This document shows positions 14,928-23,380 of a stretch of DNA of 34,889 nucleotides, one piece after another. Source of the DNA: Pedobacter rhizosphaerae (GTDB lineage Bacteria > Bacteroidota > Bacteroidia > Sphingobacteriales > Sphingobacteriaceae). The stretch is from contig NZ_FOGG01000034.1 of assembly GCF_900111155.1 (NCBI RefSeq), positions 20,143 to 55,031 on the forward strand, written 5' to 3'. The notes under the pieces are model-generated. The model saw only the letters and a list, made by a program, of their open reading frames with translations, did no database searches and was not told the origin of the DNA. The translations under genes and the position numbers were made by a program. The stretch's first letter is position 1, and every line of letters starts with the position of its first letter.

Positions 14928-17276
14928 TTAGAAGGCATAACCCACAGCAAAATTGAAGCGACGGCCATTCCCACTAACATAGTTTACGTTACTACCGTAA
15001 AATTGTGATATCGCAGGGTAATATACCTTATTTAAAATGTTTTCTAAACCTAATGTTAATCTCAGTGCCGATGTCATTTGATAAGCAGTTGCCACATTAA
15101 ACAGGTTAAAAGCTTTTACCGGTCCTTCACCTATTAAATACTTACCCGCCGCATTTTTAGCAAAGCGATCGCGGTTACCTACACGCAACCAGTTTACATC
15201 GATACTCAAATTTTTAATACCTGAATATTTAACATAAACAGTTGTTTTTGATGGCGGGATACGCGTTGTATTTAAGTAAACATCCTTTTCCCCATCAAAA
15301 TTCCCATCATTATCCACATCTCCCTTACCCTCTACTTGTGCGTAGTTACCGCCGATAGTTAAAGATTTAAGCACCTGGTAATCTGCTTGAACCTCAAAAC
15401 CATACACCCGCTCCGGAATACGTTGTGAAATATAAGTTCCGTTTACTTCCAGTAAGTTAGCGCCCAATTTTGAAGTGCTGTAGTAATAAGCAGCACTCAA
15501 ATTTAAATTACCCAATGTACTGCTAAAACCTGCTTCGTAATTGTTTACAATAATAGGCTTCGTTTCTAATTGTGATAGCGTATTTGCTTTTGCGGCTCTT
15601 AAAACCCTTCCCAATTCAAATACAGAAAACGATTGTGCATAGCTGATAAAAGGATTAAAGAATTTGAATTTAGAATACCGCGCTCCTGCATTAAAAACCA
15701 ATGCATTGTAATTCAATTTTCCACCTTGAACAGCGATACTACCTGCACCATTTGCACCTGTAGCTAAAGTATTAAAATCATCTACATCAATATTGATATT
15801 TTCTACCCTTAAACCACCTTTAATAGTTAAATCGTTAAAAAAAGTAGTAGATGCCTGCAAGTAAGGTGCAAAGTTAACCATGTTCATATCAGGTACCCAT
15901 AGCCTTCCATCAGTTAAGCTTTGAGCGGTTTTATCGTTCATTAAATCTAAACCATAATTGACCTGCAATGATTGCTGCACGGTTAAGGTAATTGGTGTAT
16001 TTAAGTTTACCCTTGCTCCTTTTTTAGTGGAGGTAATAGCCGATTGCCCCCCTCCGAAAAATGAAGCTACATTAGAGTAAATGGTATAAAAATCCTGATA
16101 ATAAAGATTAGCGGTCAAATCGGTTTTACCGAAAATCTGTTGGTTGGTATATTGTAAATTAGCGTTATGGTTAAAACGAGTACCCTCATCTTCTCCTAAT
16201 CTGGTTCCGTACACGCCAATTGCAGGCGATTGCCCATAAACACCTTCTTTAGTTAGATATTTAGAGCGTTGTCTTGAACTGAAGTAGTTATACATCAACT
16301 GTAAACGTTGCTTATCTGTAATCTGATAGCCAACTTTAGCGAATCCATTATAAGATCTGGTTTCGCCTAAGCCATATTCTGGTGAGATGACCAAACCTTT
16401 AGCATCACGGAATACACCTGTTTTTTCAAACATACCACTCACAATGTAATCGAATTTATCAGTTTTGCCATAGAACTGCTGAGAAAAACGGTATCCTACA
16501 GTACTGTCGCCTTTCAAGTTTCCTGTTATTCCAGCTTGAGAATATCCTCCGAAGCTTTTTCCCTGATCTGCCTTTTTGGTGATGTAGTTAATTAAACCAC
16601 CTTCGGCACCATTCCCATAAATAGCTGTAGCACCTTTGATAACCTCTACTCTTTCAATTACTGTTGGATCGATACTTCTGATATCTCTGCCTCCTGCTCT
16701 CAAAGGTGTGGATTGCGGGATACCATCAATTAAAACCAATACATTTCTACCCCTTAACGTTTGTCCGGAGTTACCGGTTTGGTTAGTAGAAAAACCTAGT
16801 CCAGGTACGCTATAAGAAAGAATATTGGCTAAATTCGGACTAATAGTAGATTGTGTACCAATTTCTTTTGACGTTAACACGGTTACCGATGAAGGGGTCT
16901 GAGCCAAAGATTCAGGTCTTCTGCTGGCCGAAACGATAACATCGTTTAATCCTTCGCTTTGTTCCTTTAACACAAAAGCAAGGTTGATCTCGCCAGCGGT
17001 TACCTCTATTTTTTGTTCTAAAGCATCAAAACCAGTAATCGTGATCCGGATGCTTTGTGTACCGGTTGAAATACCTGCTAAAGTAAATGCACCTTGTTTA
17101 TCTGTACTTGTTTTTAAGTTTTGCTTCCTGATCTGAACGTTTGCATTAGAAATTTTGTTGCCCAGTGAGTCGGTAACTACTCCTTTTATTGTCCCCTTAT
17201 CGGTTTGAGCATGAAGCGCTCCGGCAGATAAAAATAAGATCACTACAATAAGAGCACTCAGGTATACTTGTTTCAT
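14928..17276 (-). CDS. TonB-dependent outer-membrane receptor, siderophore type
   Basis: The 782-aa product has a signal peptide (cleavage near ALHAQ, residue 24), a carboxypeptidase-regulatory-like domain at about 28-104, the plug at about 112-235 (VIVSASRRPESLAQTPSSV, LRGRNVLVLIDGIP, ERVEVIKGATAIYGNGAEGG, LINYITKKA) and a beta-barrel ending in RRFNFAVGYAF with a terminal Phe. This matches TonB-dependent ferric-siderophore receptors, and the PepSY gene 5 bp downstream fits iron uptake. No STN domain is present, so unlike the SusC of this window it does not signal to a sigma factor. The ligand cannot be named. A TAGCTTTG promoter motif lies just upstream. Confidence 0.9.
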   Translation of the reverse strand: MKQVYLSALIVVILFLSAGALHAQTDKGTIKGVVTDSLGNKISNANVQIRKQNLKTSTDKQGAFTLAGISTGTQSIRITITGFDALEQKIEVTAGEINLAFVLKEQSEGLNDVIVSASRRPESLAQTPSSVTVLTSKEIGTQSTISPNLANILSYSVPGLGFSTNQTGNSGQTLRGRNVLVLIDGIPQSTPLRAGGRDIRSIDPTVIERVEVIKGATAIYGNGAEGGLINYITKKADQGKSFGGYSQAGITGNLKGDSTVGYRFSQQFYGKTDKFDYIVSGMFEKTGVFRDAKGLVISPEYGLGETRSYNGFAKVGYQITDKQRLQLMYNYFSSRQRSKYLTKEGVYGQSPAIGVYGTRLGEDEGTRFNHNANLQYTNQQIFGKTDLTANLYYQDFYTIYSNVASFFGGGQSAITSTKKGARVNLNTPITLTVQQSLQVNYGLDLMNDKTAQSLTDGRLWVPDMNMVNFAPYLQASTTFFNDLTIKGGLRVENINIDVDDFNTLATGANGAGSIAVQGGKLNYNALVFNAGARYSKFKFFNPFISYAQSFSVFELGRVLRAAKANTLSQLETKPIIVNNYEAGFSSTLGNLNLSAAYYYSTSKLGANLLEVNGTYISQRIPERVYGFEVQADYQVLKSLTIGGNYAQVEGKGDVDNDGNFDGEKDVYLNTTRIPPSKTTVYVKYSGIKNLSIDVNWLRVGNRDRFAKNAAGKYLIGEGPVKAFNLFNVATAYQMTSALRLTLGLENILNKVYYPAISQFYGSNVNYVSGNGRRFNFAVGYAF

Positions 17277-17293
17277 GATTGTTAAAATTTCCG

Positions 17294-17301
17294 CAAAGCT
17301 A
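17294..17301 (-). promoter_or_regulatory. -7 element (TAnnTTTG) of the TonB receptor gene
   Basis: On the minus strand TAGCTTTG fits the Bacteroidota -7 consensus exactly and lies 17 bp before the receptor ATG, which implies a very short untranslated leader. A clear -33 TTG is not seen at the expected distance, so an activator may be needed. Confidence 0.45.
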
Positions 17302-17347
17302 GCATTATTTAGACTTATTAAAAATTAATTTTTATTGTAATCTAAAG

Positions 17348-17777
17348 ATGCTGAATCAAGTTCAGCAGGACGATTGAGAGGATATTTACTCCTACTCACA
17401 AGTCATTTAACCGCAGAGCGCGCAAAGAATTCACAAAGAAACACAAAGCCGCAATTTGTAGTAAAGTCTTTTCTTTAAGATGCTAAAACAAGTTCAGCAG
17501 GACGATGAGAGGATGTTTACACCTGCTCACAAGTCATCTAACCGCAGAGCGCGCAGAGAATTCACAAAGAAACACAAAGCCGAAATTTGCAGTAAAGTCT
17601 TTTCTTTAAGATGCTGAAACAAGTTCAGCAGGACGATTGAGAGGATATTTACTCTTAGTCACAAGCCACAGGTCATCTAACCGCAGAGCGCGCAGAGAAT
17701 TCACAAAGAAACACAAAGCCGAAGGTTGCAGTAAAGCATTTTCTTTAAGATGCTGAAACAAGTTCAGCAGGACGATT
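17348..17777. repeat. Tandem repeat, ~3.3 units of 131-139 bp, with hairpins
   Basis: Units begin at about 17348, 17480, 17611 and 17750 with atgctgaaacaagttcagca, in which TGCTGAA pairs with TTCAGCA (6-7 bp stem, 5-nt loop). The unit continues with gaggatatttactc, ccgcagagcgcgcagagaat and acacaaagccgaa. Spacings are 132, 131 and 139 bp; the fourth unit is only the hairpin part. The repeats fill the space between the protease gene (ending at 17793) and the TonB receptor promoter, and the last hairpin lies about 20 bp beyond the protease stop codon, where it might end the long minus-strand operon. Confidence 0.85.
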
Positions 17778-17792
17778 ATGATTGCAATTACG

Positions 17793-19463
17793 CTACAATG
17801 AGCGCTCTATAAATTTCTTAACCACAGTTGCCGGCATAACCAAAGTGCAAGTTCTACTGAATCTGGCGATATTAATTCCCAAAAAATTTCCTTGTTGATC
17901 GAATACTGGCGATCCACATTCGTTAGCTTTAATGGCAGCATCATGTGCAAATACGCTGGCAAATCCATCGCGTCGTGCAGATTTTCCGCCTTCAAATTTA
18001 TCTGCCGGGTGGTTAGAAGCGGCAGGTGTCAGGCCGTCTAAAGTAAAGGTTTTGGTGAAAATGCCAGAAGTATTTTTCCAGCTTAACGTAAGTTCATCAT
18101 CGGGCCATAATTTCATTAACGCCGGAGCAAATTCGCTGGCTTTGCTGATGGTTTTACCATTTATGCTTAATAACTCATCACCTACTTTTATACCTGCATT
18201 GCTTGCCGGAGTGTTTGGTTTAATCAATGAAAACTGCGCTGGCTGAGAATTAAACATCACCATTGCCCCTAAATATGCCTGGCTGGCGATTTTTGGTAAG
18301 CTAAACAAAACACTGCTTAATACACTTTGGGTAGCGGTTCCATTAGGATTCAATGTATAAATAAATTTTCCCATCGTTATCACGGAAGAATCTGTAGTAA
18401 TCCCTTGGAAATCAATCCCACCTTTAATGGGTTGCTTTAGTGCTAACAGCACGAGGTCGCTGGACTTATCTCTGGCCAAAACCATAAGCTGATTTTGTTT
18501 ATCAGAAACCAGACCTGGATTCTCACCCAATAAAGTATTTTTACTTACGAGAAACTGACGTTTTACACCAGCAATATTGTGATTGAAAAGGGTTCCTTCT
18601 ACCTGCTGAATTTTGCCCTTAACAGTGCTTTGAAGTAATAAAGATGAACTATTTTTATGCAGCTTTTCAAAAAAAGGATGAAGCCTTTTTTGCTTATTAT
18701 CCTTTTGGATAGTTGCAAACAAGGGGTCTTGTTTCCATGAGTCCTGCTGTTCTGGAAAAGCAGTATACGTCTTCTCCTTCTGCAGGGCTGTCCAGTATTT
18801 CCGGTATAAATCTACGGGAATTTCAAAATTCTGATCTTCTGCAACATCTATTGCGCTATGCAGGCCAATTACTCTACCATAATAATCAAATAGCGGTCCA
18901 CCCGAATCGCCAGGCTCCATCTTGCAGGTAGAACGGATAAAACCATAGGTATTTTTTACTTCGGCAATCTGCCCTAAGCGCAAGGTAGGCAAAGCCTGAT
19001 TCAAACTTTCGGGATAAGAAATACTGATGCAAGGTTCATTTTCTACCAAGCTTCCTGAGTAGCCCATTTCGGCATAGGGCCAACTCCCCTTATCCAAAAT
19101 CTTCATCATTCCCACATCTGGCATTCCCGGCGTAGTTGGGTTATCTATTCTCCCCAGCGCCAATGCGATGCATTCCCTACCATCGGGGAAAAAGACTTTG
19201 TAATTTTTACCTGGTACTGTAGTATGAGCCGCCGTCAGAATATAACCATCGGCACTTACCACTACCCCGCTAAACTGGGCGCTGGTTCGCTGGTTCTGCT
19301 GCACATCAAAGCCCCACATCCGCACGCTGGCGGGATACGCTTTCTTTACAGCTTCGTTTATAAGCACTTGAAATTGCTCAATCTGTTTCTTTTGAGCCAG
19401 GACATTCCAAGTGCTCAGCATCATTACTGACGCAATCAGAATACTTCTGTATACGTTATTCAT
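17793..19463 (-). CDS. Secreted trypsin-like serine protease with PDZ and a second, degenerate protease domain
   Basis: The 556-aa product has a signal peptide (to about residue 23, VLAQ). The first protease domain (about 40-225) carries the full chymotrypsin-fold triad: His80 in LTAAHT, Asp116 in PDVGMM and Ser187 in GDSGGPLF. A second protease-like domain (about 275-556) wraps a PDZ domain (about 398-472, with IKVGDELLSINGKTI). In it the Asp is kept (Asp336, SSDLVLLAL), the His is lost (FLVSKNT), and the Ser position is Cys516 (NECGSPVFD aligned with GDSGGPLFD). It therefore probably cleaves with the first domain only. It starts 6 bp after the small TlpA gene, last in the long locus. Confidence 0.88.
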   Translation of the reverse strand: MNNVYRSILIASVMMLSTWNVLAQKKQIEQFQVLINEAVKKAYPASVRMWGFDVQQNQRTSAQFSGVVVSADGYILTAAHTTVPGKNYKVFFPDGRECIALALGRIDNPTTPGMPDVGMMKILDKGSWPYAEMGYSGSLVENEPCISISYPESLNQALPTLRLGQIAEVKNTYGFIRSTCKMEPGDSGGPLFDYYGRVIGLHSAIDVAEDQNFEIPVDLYRKYWTALQKEKTYTAFPEQQDSWKQDPLFATIQKDNKQKRLHPFFEKLHKNSSSLLLQSTVKGKIQQVEGTLFNHNIAGVKRQFLVSKNTLLGENPGLVSDKQNQLMVLARDKSSDLVLLALKQPIKGGIDFQGITTDSSVITMGKFIYTLNPNGTATQSVLSSVLFSLPKIASQAYLGAMVMFNSQPAQFSLIKPNTPASNAGIKVGDELLSINGKTISKASEFAPALMKLWPDDELTLSWKNTSGIFTKTFTLDGLTPAASNHPADKFEGGKSARRDGFASVFAHDAAIKANECGSPVFDQQGNFLGINIARFSRTCTLVMPATVVKKFIERSL

Positions 19464-19469
19464 ATTTTA

Positions 19470-20057
19470 TTAATGGGTTTTGGCAATTTCAATCCTGGTG
19501 GAAATTTCTTCTACGGCTTCAGCATCACTGCCTGTAAAACCTGTAAGCTTAAATACAATTTTTCCTTTTTTATCAATGATAAACTTTGCAGGGATTGCAC
19601 TTACCTGATAATTTTCTACCATGGAATTATGCCCTGATGCATCCTTTAAATCCATCAGTACCTGAAAATCAAAGCCAGCTGTACTGAGGTATTTTTTCAC
19701 CTCCTCGGTTGCAGTTTTGCTGGTTTCCCAGGTATGGATAAATAGAAATTTAACGGAGGGGTCTTGGGCATATCGTTGCTGTGCCAACTGCATGGCAGGG
19801 AAAGACTTTTTACAAGGTACACACCAGGTAGACCAAAAATCTAAAACCAGCACCTTCCCTTTAAAATCGTTCAAAGAAACCTCCTTCCCATTTTGATCCT
19901 TCAAACTGAAATTCGGAGCGTTTTCTGATACTACTTCAGATAGCAACTGCTGCTGAAGTGATTTTTTATCTTTTGAAATTGCTTGTGCACATATTGTGGT
20001 ATTAAAACCAACCAGGCATACAAAGGCCATTAAAACTGGCCTGAATTGACATTTCAT
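19470..20057 (-). CDS. TlpA-like periplasmic thioredoxin-fold protein
   Basis: The 195-aa product has an N-terminal hydrophobic signal (residues 7-24, cleavage near ICAQ) and a TlpA/ResA-like thioredoxin domain at about 45-190. The domain contains NFSLKDQNGKEVSLNDFKGK, the active site Trp-Cys79-Val-Pro-Cys82 and the cis-Pro loop AIPAKF (Pro156). Such proteins reduce disulfides in the cell envelope. The frame is open for 49 more codons upstream, overlapping the preceding gene, but the ATG at 20057 starts a proper signal peptide, so I use it. It lies 68 bp after the DsbD-alpha-containing gene and 6 bp before the protease gene. Confidence 0.9.
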   Translation of the reverse strand: MKCQFRPVLMAFVCLVGFNTTICAQAISKDKKSLQQQLLSEVVSENAPNFSLKDQNGKEVSLNDFKGKVLVLDFWSTWCVPCKKSFPAMQLAQQRYAQDPSVKFLFIHTWETSKTATEEVKKYLSTAGFDFQVLMDLKDASGHNSMVENYQVSAIPAKFIIDKKGKIVFKLTGFTGSDAEAVEEISTRIEIAKTH

Positions 20058-20125
20058 GCTTAATATTTTATTGAACCTAAAAAAAGGCATGGCCTTTTTA
20101 GGACCATACCGAGCGCATAGGTAGA

Positions 20126-22000
20126 TTAGATGGAAATTTCTATTAGCTTTTCTTTGGGTGGAAAGCATTTGGTGGCATCGCAGGCCTGATAATACAAGCC
20201 ACATTTGATCTTAGCTCCTGCTTTAGCCTTACTGTAATCAATGGCGAGGCGAAACTGAGCCGTTCCTTCAAAAATGAATATATCAGGATTTCCTGGACAG
20301 GGAATTGCAGCCGTTGTTTCCCATGGGGTTTGAAGATCGGCCGTAATTCCTTCTGGCAAATCTAATTTAACTTCTGAGGGAATAAATGGATTGTCTTTAC
20401 CCACATAAGCATAAATATGCCAACCTTTTAAAATCCTGGCTTCTATAAGCAGGCTATCTTGTTTATTCCCCTTTCCGGGGATGAACCTGGCCGAGATAGA
20501 AACCGGATCTGCAGCCGTGGGTTCTGCACTTTCTACTGCTTTAGGCAACTGATAACTTTGTACAGGAACATTCTCTATGCGCTTGCCAAAAGTATTTACC
20601 ATAAACTTAAAGCCTCCGGATTCTGTATAGAAAAGGTTGTTTTTATTTTCATTCAGCCAGTTTCTCCATTCGGAAGCTGTAATGAATTTCTCTGTAGTGT
20701 ATCGCTGTAAAACACGCAATGCCAGTTCAGTATCTTTGTGGGCTTCCAAAAGGCTAACACATTTTTCTAATATGGCCAGCTTGCGGTTAGAGATACCTAA
20801 TTTTTGTGCATCCCGATCCAGTTGCAGGGTATAAGTTCCGGAAGGATAAAAATATTCATAATTCTGGCGGTAATACTGGTGATAAGCTGAAGTATTGGTT
20901 CCAAATTGAGTAAACAACGAATCGCCTACAAAACCCTTTAGATAACTCTCAAAAGATTGAGTATCGTTGGTAACCGGCATCTTCAAAAACATCTCATTTC
21001 CATGGCCAATATCTTCTCCTTTTGCTTTCCTGGCTTTCAATTCTTCCTGCAGTTTAAGCATTCTTAAATTGCCTTCCTTTCTCGAAATGATGGCCTGATC
21101 ATAAAGTTTCTTATCTAACCGATAAACCAGTTCATCAATCCCAGAACGGGTTTCAATCTGAACCTTCTTAACTATTGCCGCGAGACGATCGAATTTCTTA
21201 ATATAGCACACTGCATTTACAAATACATCTTGTGCTTCTGTGGTCATATAATTAGGAGAGCCAGCAAATCCCCACATAAAGTAGTTACCCTGGCGACCTA
21301 ATGCCACAGCTTCTGCGTTTTTTAAGCAAACACCTCCAGAAAGAGATTCGGCATCTGGCGAATCGTTAAAGCCTTCTCCATGTGAAACCATACCAATTAG
21401 ATAAGGTTCGCTGGAAGAAAAACCCTGTTTTACTACTTGCCACCTATCCATTTCCCTTGGTGTTTTTTCGTCTTGATGCCCGTTAAAAAAAGAGCCTGGT
21501 GTTGGCTTTTTTTTCATGCTTAACTTTACTGCATTGGGCGTATTGAAAATAGGGTGACTGGTTTTAATATTCAAGGCTTCATTATCCAGACACTGGCAAT
21601 ACCAATCGAATTTTAACCCTAATGGCAACCCTACATTAGGTGCCATGGCATGCATTAAAATCATTGGGCGGTTAAAGCTTTCGGGGATTTTAACCGGACC
21701 TGCATCCATAATGGTTACATCAACCTCATCAGACATTTCCACCTTGTAATCAGCCACATCTACTACCTGAACTGCCGTAAAACGTTGCGCTAAAAACGCC
21801 TTAAAATCGGCCATTCGGCCTTGGTAAACTTTCTCTATAATTGAAGGTGTAGTAGAATAGTAGACTACACTCTTCGGCATAGGCTTTTCCGGATTATATC
21901 CAACATATAAAACCCTTAATGCAATCTTGTTACGCTGTGCTGCTAAAGCATACACCTGTATCAGGCAAACGCTTATCAGCAGCAATAGTATTTTTTTCAT
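20126..22000 (-). CDS. Exported protein with unknown N-terminal region and C-terminal DsbD-alpha-like domain
   Basis: The 624-aa product has a signal peptide (to about residue 20, YALAA). Residues 30-280 form a domain I do not recognise by name, resembling glutamine-amidotransferase/ThuA-like folds (VLYVGYNP, GMVSHGEGFNDSPDAESLSG, GNYFMWGFAGSPNYMT). Residues 280-480 are helical and charged. The C-terminal part, about 500-624, matches the N-terminal domain of the disulfide reductase DsbD: GWHIYAYVG, DLPEGI, FEGTAQFRLAI, then LYYQACDATKCFPP with Cys607 and Cys612 at the positions of the DsbD-alpha reactive pair. DsbD's membrane part is absent. Flanked on both sides by TlpA genes, it probably passes electrons among envelope thiol proteins (inference). 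Confidence 0.75.
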   Translation of the reverse strand: MKKILLLLISVCLIQVYALAAQRNKIALRVLYVGYNPEKPMPKSVVYYSTTPSIIEKVYQGRMADFKAFLAQRFTAVQVVDVADYKVEMSDEVDVTIMDAGPVKIPESFNRPMILMHAMAPNVGLPLGLKFDWYCQCLDNEALNIKTSHPIFNTPNAVKLSMKKKPTPGSFFNGHQDEKTPREMDRWQVVKQGFSSSEPYLIGMVSHGEGFNDSPDAESLSGGVCLKNAEAVALGRQGNYFMWGFAGSPNYMTTEAQDVFVNAVCYIKKFDRLAAIVKKVQIETRSGIDELVYRLDKKLYDQAIISRKEGNLRMLKLQEELKARKAKGEDIGHGNEMFLKMPVTNDTQSFESYLKGFVGDSLFTQFGTNTSAYHQYYRQNYEYFYPSGTYTLQLDRDAQKLGISNRKLAILEKCVSLLEAHKDTELALRVLQRYTTEKFITASEWRNWLNENKNNLFYTESGGFKFMVNTFGKRIENVPVQSYQLPKAVESAEPTAADPVSISARFIPGKGNKQDSLLIEARILKGWHIYAYVGKDNPFIPSEVKLDLPEGITADLQTPWETTAAIPCPGNPDIFIFEGTAQFRLAIDYSKAKAGAKIKCGLYYQACDATKCFPPKEKLIEISI

Positions 22001-22022
22001 TATTGAAGATTGAGCTTTTTAA

Positions 22023-23156
22023 CTAGTTGAATATTTCTGCCAATTTTTTATTTAAAGGTTCTCCCCTTAAACCATTGCCAATAATCTTGCCTTGTGCATC
22101 TACAAGGAAGCTAGCGGGCACCGCACGTACACCGTATAAACGGCCAACCTCACTATTCCAGCCTTTTAAATCTGAAACATGGATCCAGGCTAAACCATCC
22201 TTTTCAATAGCTTCTAACCAGCGTTCTTTTACATTATCGAGCGATACTGAGATGATTTCGAACCCCTTGTCCTTATAAGTATTGTATTGTTTTACCAGAT
22301 TTGGATTTTCAGCTCTGCAAGGGCCACACCAGCTGGCCCAGAACTCCACCAATACTACTTTTCCTTTTAAGCTAGCTAAGGAAACAGGTTTGCCTACAGC
22401 ATCATTCTGTGTAAATAGTGGTGCAGTTTTCCCTACAGCCGTAATTCCATTGGCTTCAATGCGTTGTGCCAGTTCCCTGCCCATATCTGTTGCCTTTAAT
22501 TCTTTAGCCAGGGCATTAAATATAGGCTGAACTTTAGCGACATCTACCTTACTCCCTGCTGCTTCTGATAAGGCTACCAAAGCGAAATAGGAGTTTGGAT
22601 GGTTTTTAGCGAATAAGAACTGCTTATCTGTCCTGTTCTGGATATTTTGTCGGTAACGCTGATCTACTGCTTTAATATACGCCGTATCTTTTTGTTGCTC
22701 TGGCGTTCCGCGATTGAAATCGATATTTACCGCTTTCGTTAAAGCCATGATGGTTCCTCCTATAACTTTGTTATAAGCCTCAGATTCATCGTAAACCTTC
22801 GACCCGGCAAAAACGGCATTCTGTAAAGAATCTTTAGAAGTGATAGTCACCTGCTCTTTTCCAAAATAGAAATAAATTACGTCGCCCGTGTAAACTGCAC
22901 GGCCTTTACCTCCTCCGGTATGATCAAGGGCCATTCGGGCATAGGCATTTCCAGAAACATATCCAGAAAACTTAAAACTTCCGTTTACCAAAGCTACCGA
23001 ATCTTCGTGCCCCACGCCATTATCCATGTAATCTATATAAGCCATAGCGGGTTTATTCAGGTTACCAATTTTTCCAGTCAAACTGAAATTGGGCGTTTGT
23101 GCTGATGCCAAAATTGGAAACAGCAAGGCCAATAAAATCAATTTAGTTATTTTCAT
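22023..23156 (-). CDS. TlpA-family disulfide reductase with DUF4369 domain
   Basis: The 377-aa product has a signal peptide (cleavage near ASAQ, residue 20), a DUF4369 domain at about 24-125 (FSLTGKIGNLNKPAMAYIDY...), a helical linker, and a C-terminal TlpA thioredoxin domain at about 240-376. The active site Cys277-Gly-Pro-Cys280 lies in FWASWCGPCRAENP, and the cis-Pro loop is AVPASF. DUF4369-TlpA proteins are abundant envelope thiol-disulfide reductases of Bacteroidota, often encoded with SusC/SusD pairs. It is separated by 224 bp of palindromic repeats from the lipoprotein gene upstream, and by 22 bp from the DsbD-alpha gene downstream. Confidence 0.92.
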   Translation of the reverse strand: MKITKLILLALLFPILASAQTPNFSLTGKIGNLNKPAMAYIDYMDNGVGHEDSVALVNGSFKFSGYVSGNAYARMALDHTGGGKGRAVYTGDVIYFYFGKEQVTITSKDSLQNAVFAGSKVYDESEAYNKVIGGTIMALTKAVNIDFNRGTPEQQKDTAYIKAVDQRYRQNIQNRTDKQFLFAKNHPNSYFALVALSEAAGSKVDVAKVQPIFNALAKELKATDMGRELAQRIEANGITAVGKTAPLFTQNDAVGKPVSLASLKGKVVLVEFWASWCGPCRAENPNLVKQYNTYKDKGFEIISVSLDNVKERWLEAIEKDGLAWIHVSDLKGWNSEVGRLYGVRAVPASFLVDAQGKIIGNGLRGEPLNKKLAEIFN

Positions 23157-23184
23157 TTTTTTATTATTTCATAAGTATAACCCA

Positions 23185-23362
23185 TGGTCCGTGACACACA
23201 GACCATTTCATTTTGCCCATAATATTAGAACATTTACTGGTCCGTGAGCCACGGACCATTTCATTTTGCCCATGTATTAGAACATTTACTGGTCTGTGAC
23301 ACACAGGCCATTTCATTTTGCCCATATATTAGAACATTTACTGGTCCGTGGGCCACGGACCA
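23185..23362. repeat. Four palindromes in tandem, 52-53 bp period
   Basis: Palindromes start at 23185, 23238, 23290 and 23342. The second and fourth are perfect: TGGTCCGTG, 3-nt spacer, CACGGACCA. The first (ending ACAGACCA) and third (TGGTCTGTG with CACAGGCCA) keep the symmetry with a single G-T or C-A position. They are linked by the same spacer, tttcattttgcccat with attagaacatttac. They lie inside the long minus-strand locus between the PKD-like lipoprotein and TlpA-DUF4369 genes, so the transcript would carry four stable hairpins there. Confidence 0.85.
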
Positions 23363-23380
23363 GGGGGGATCAAACCACGT

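Noticed and set aside
20058..20204. Upstream start of the small TlpA gene adding 49 residues
   Set aside because: It would overlap the preceding gene by 79 bp and bury the signal peptide that begins at the ATG at 20057.
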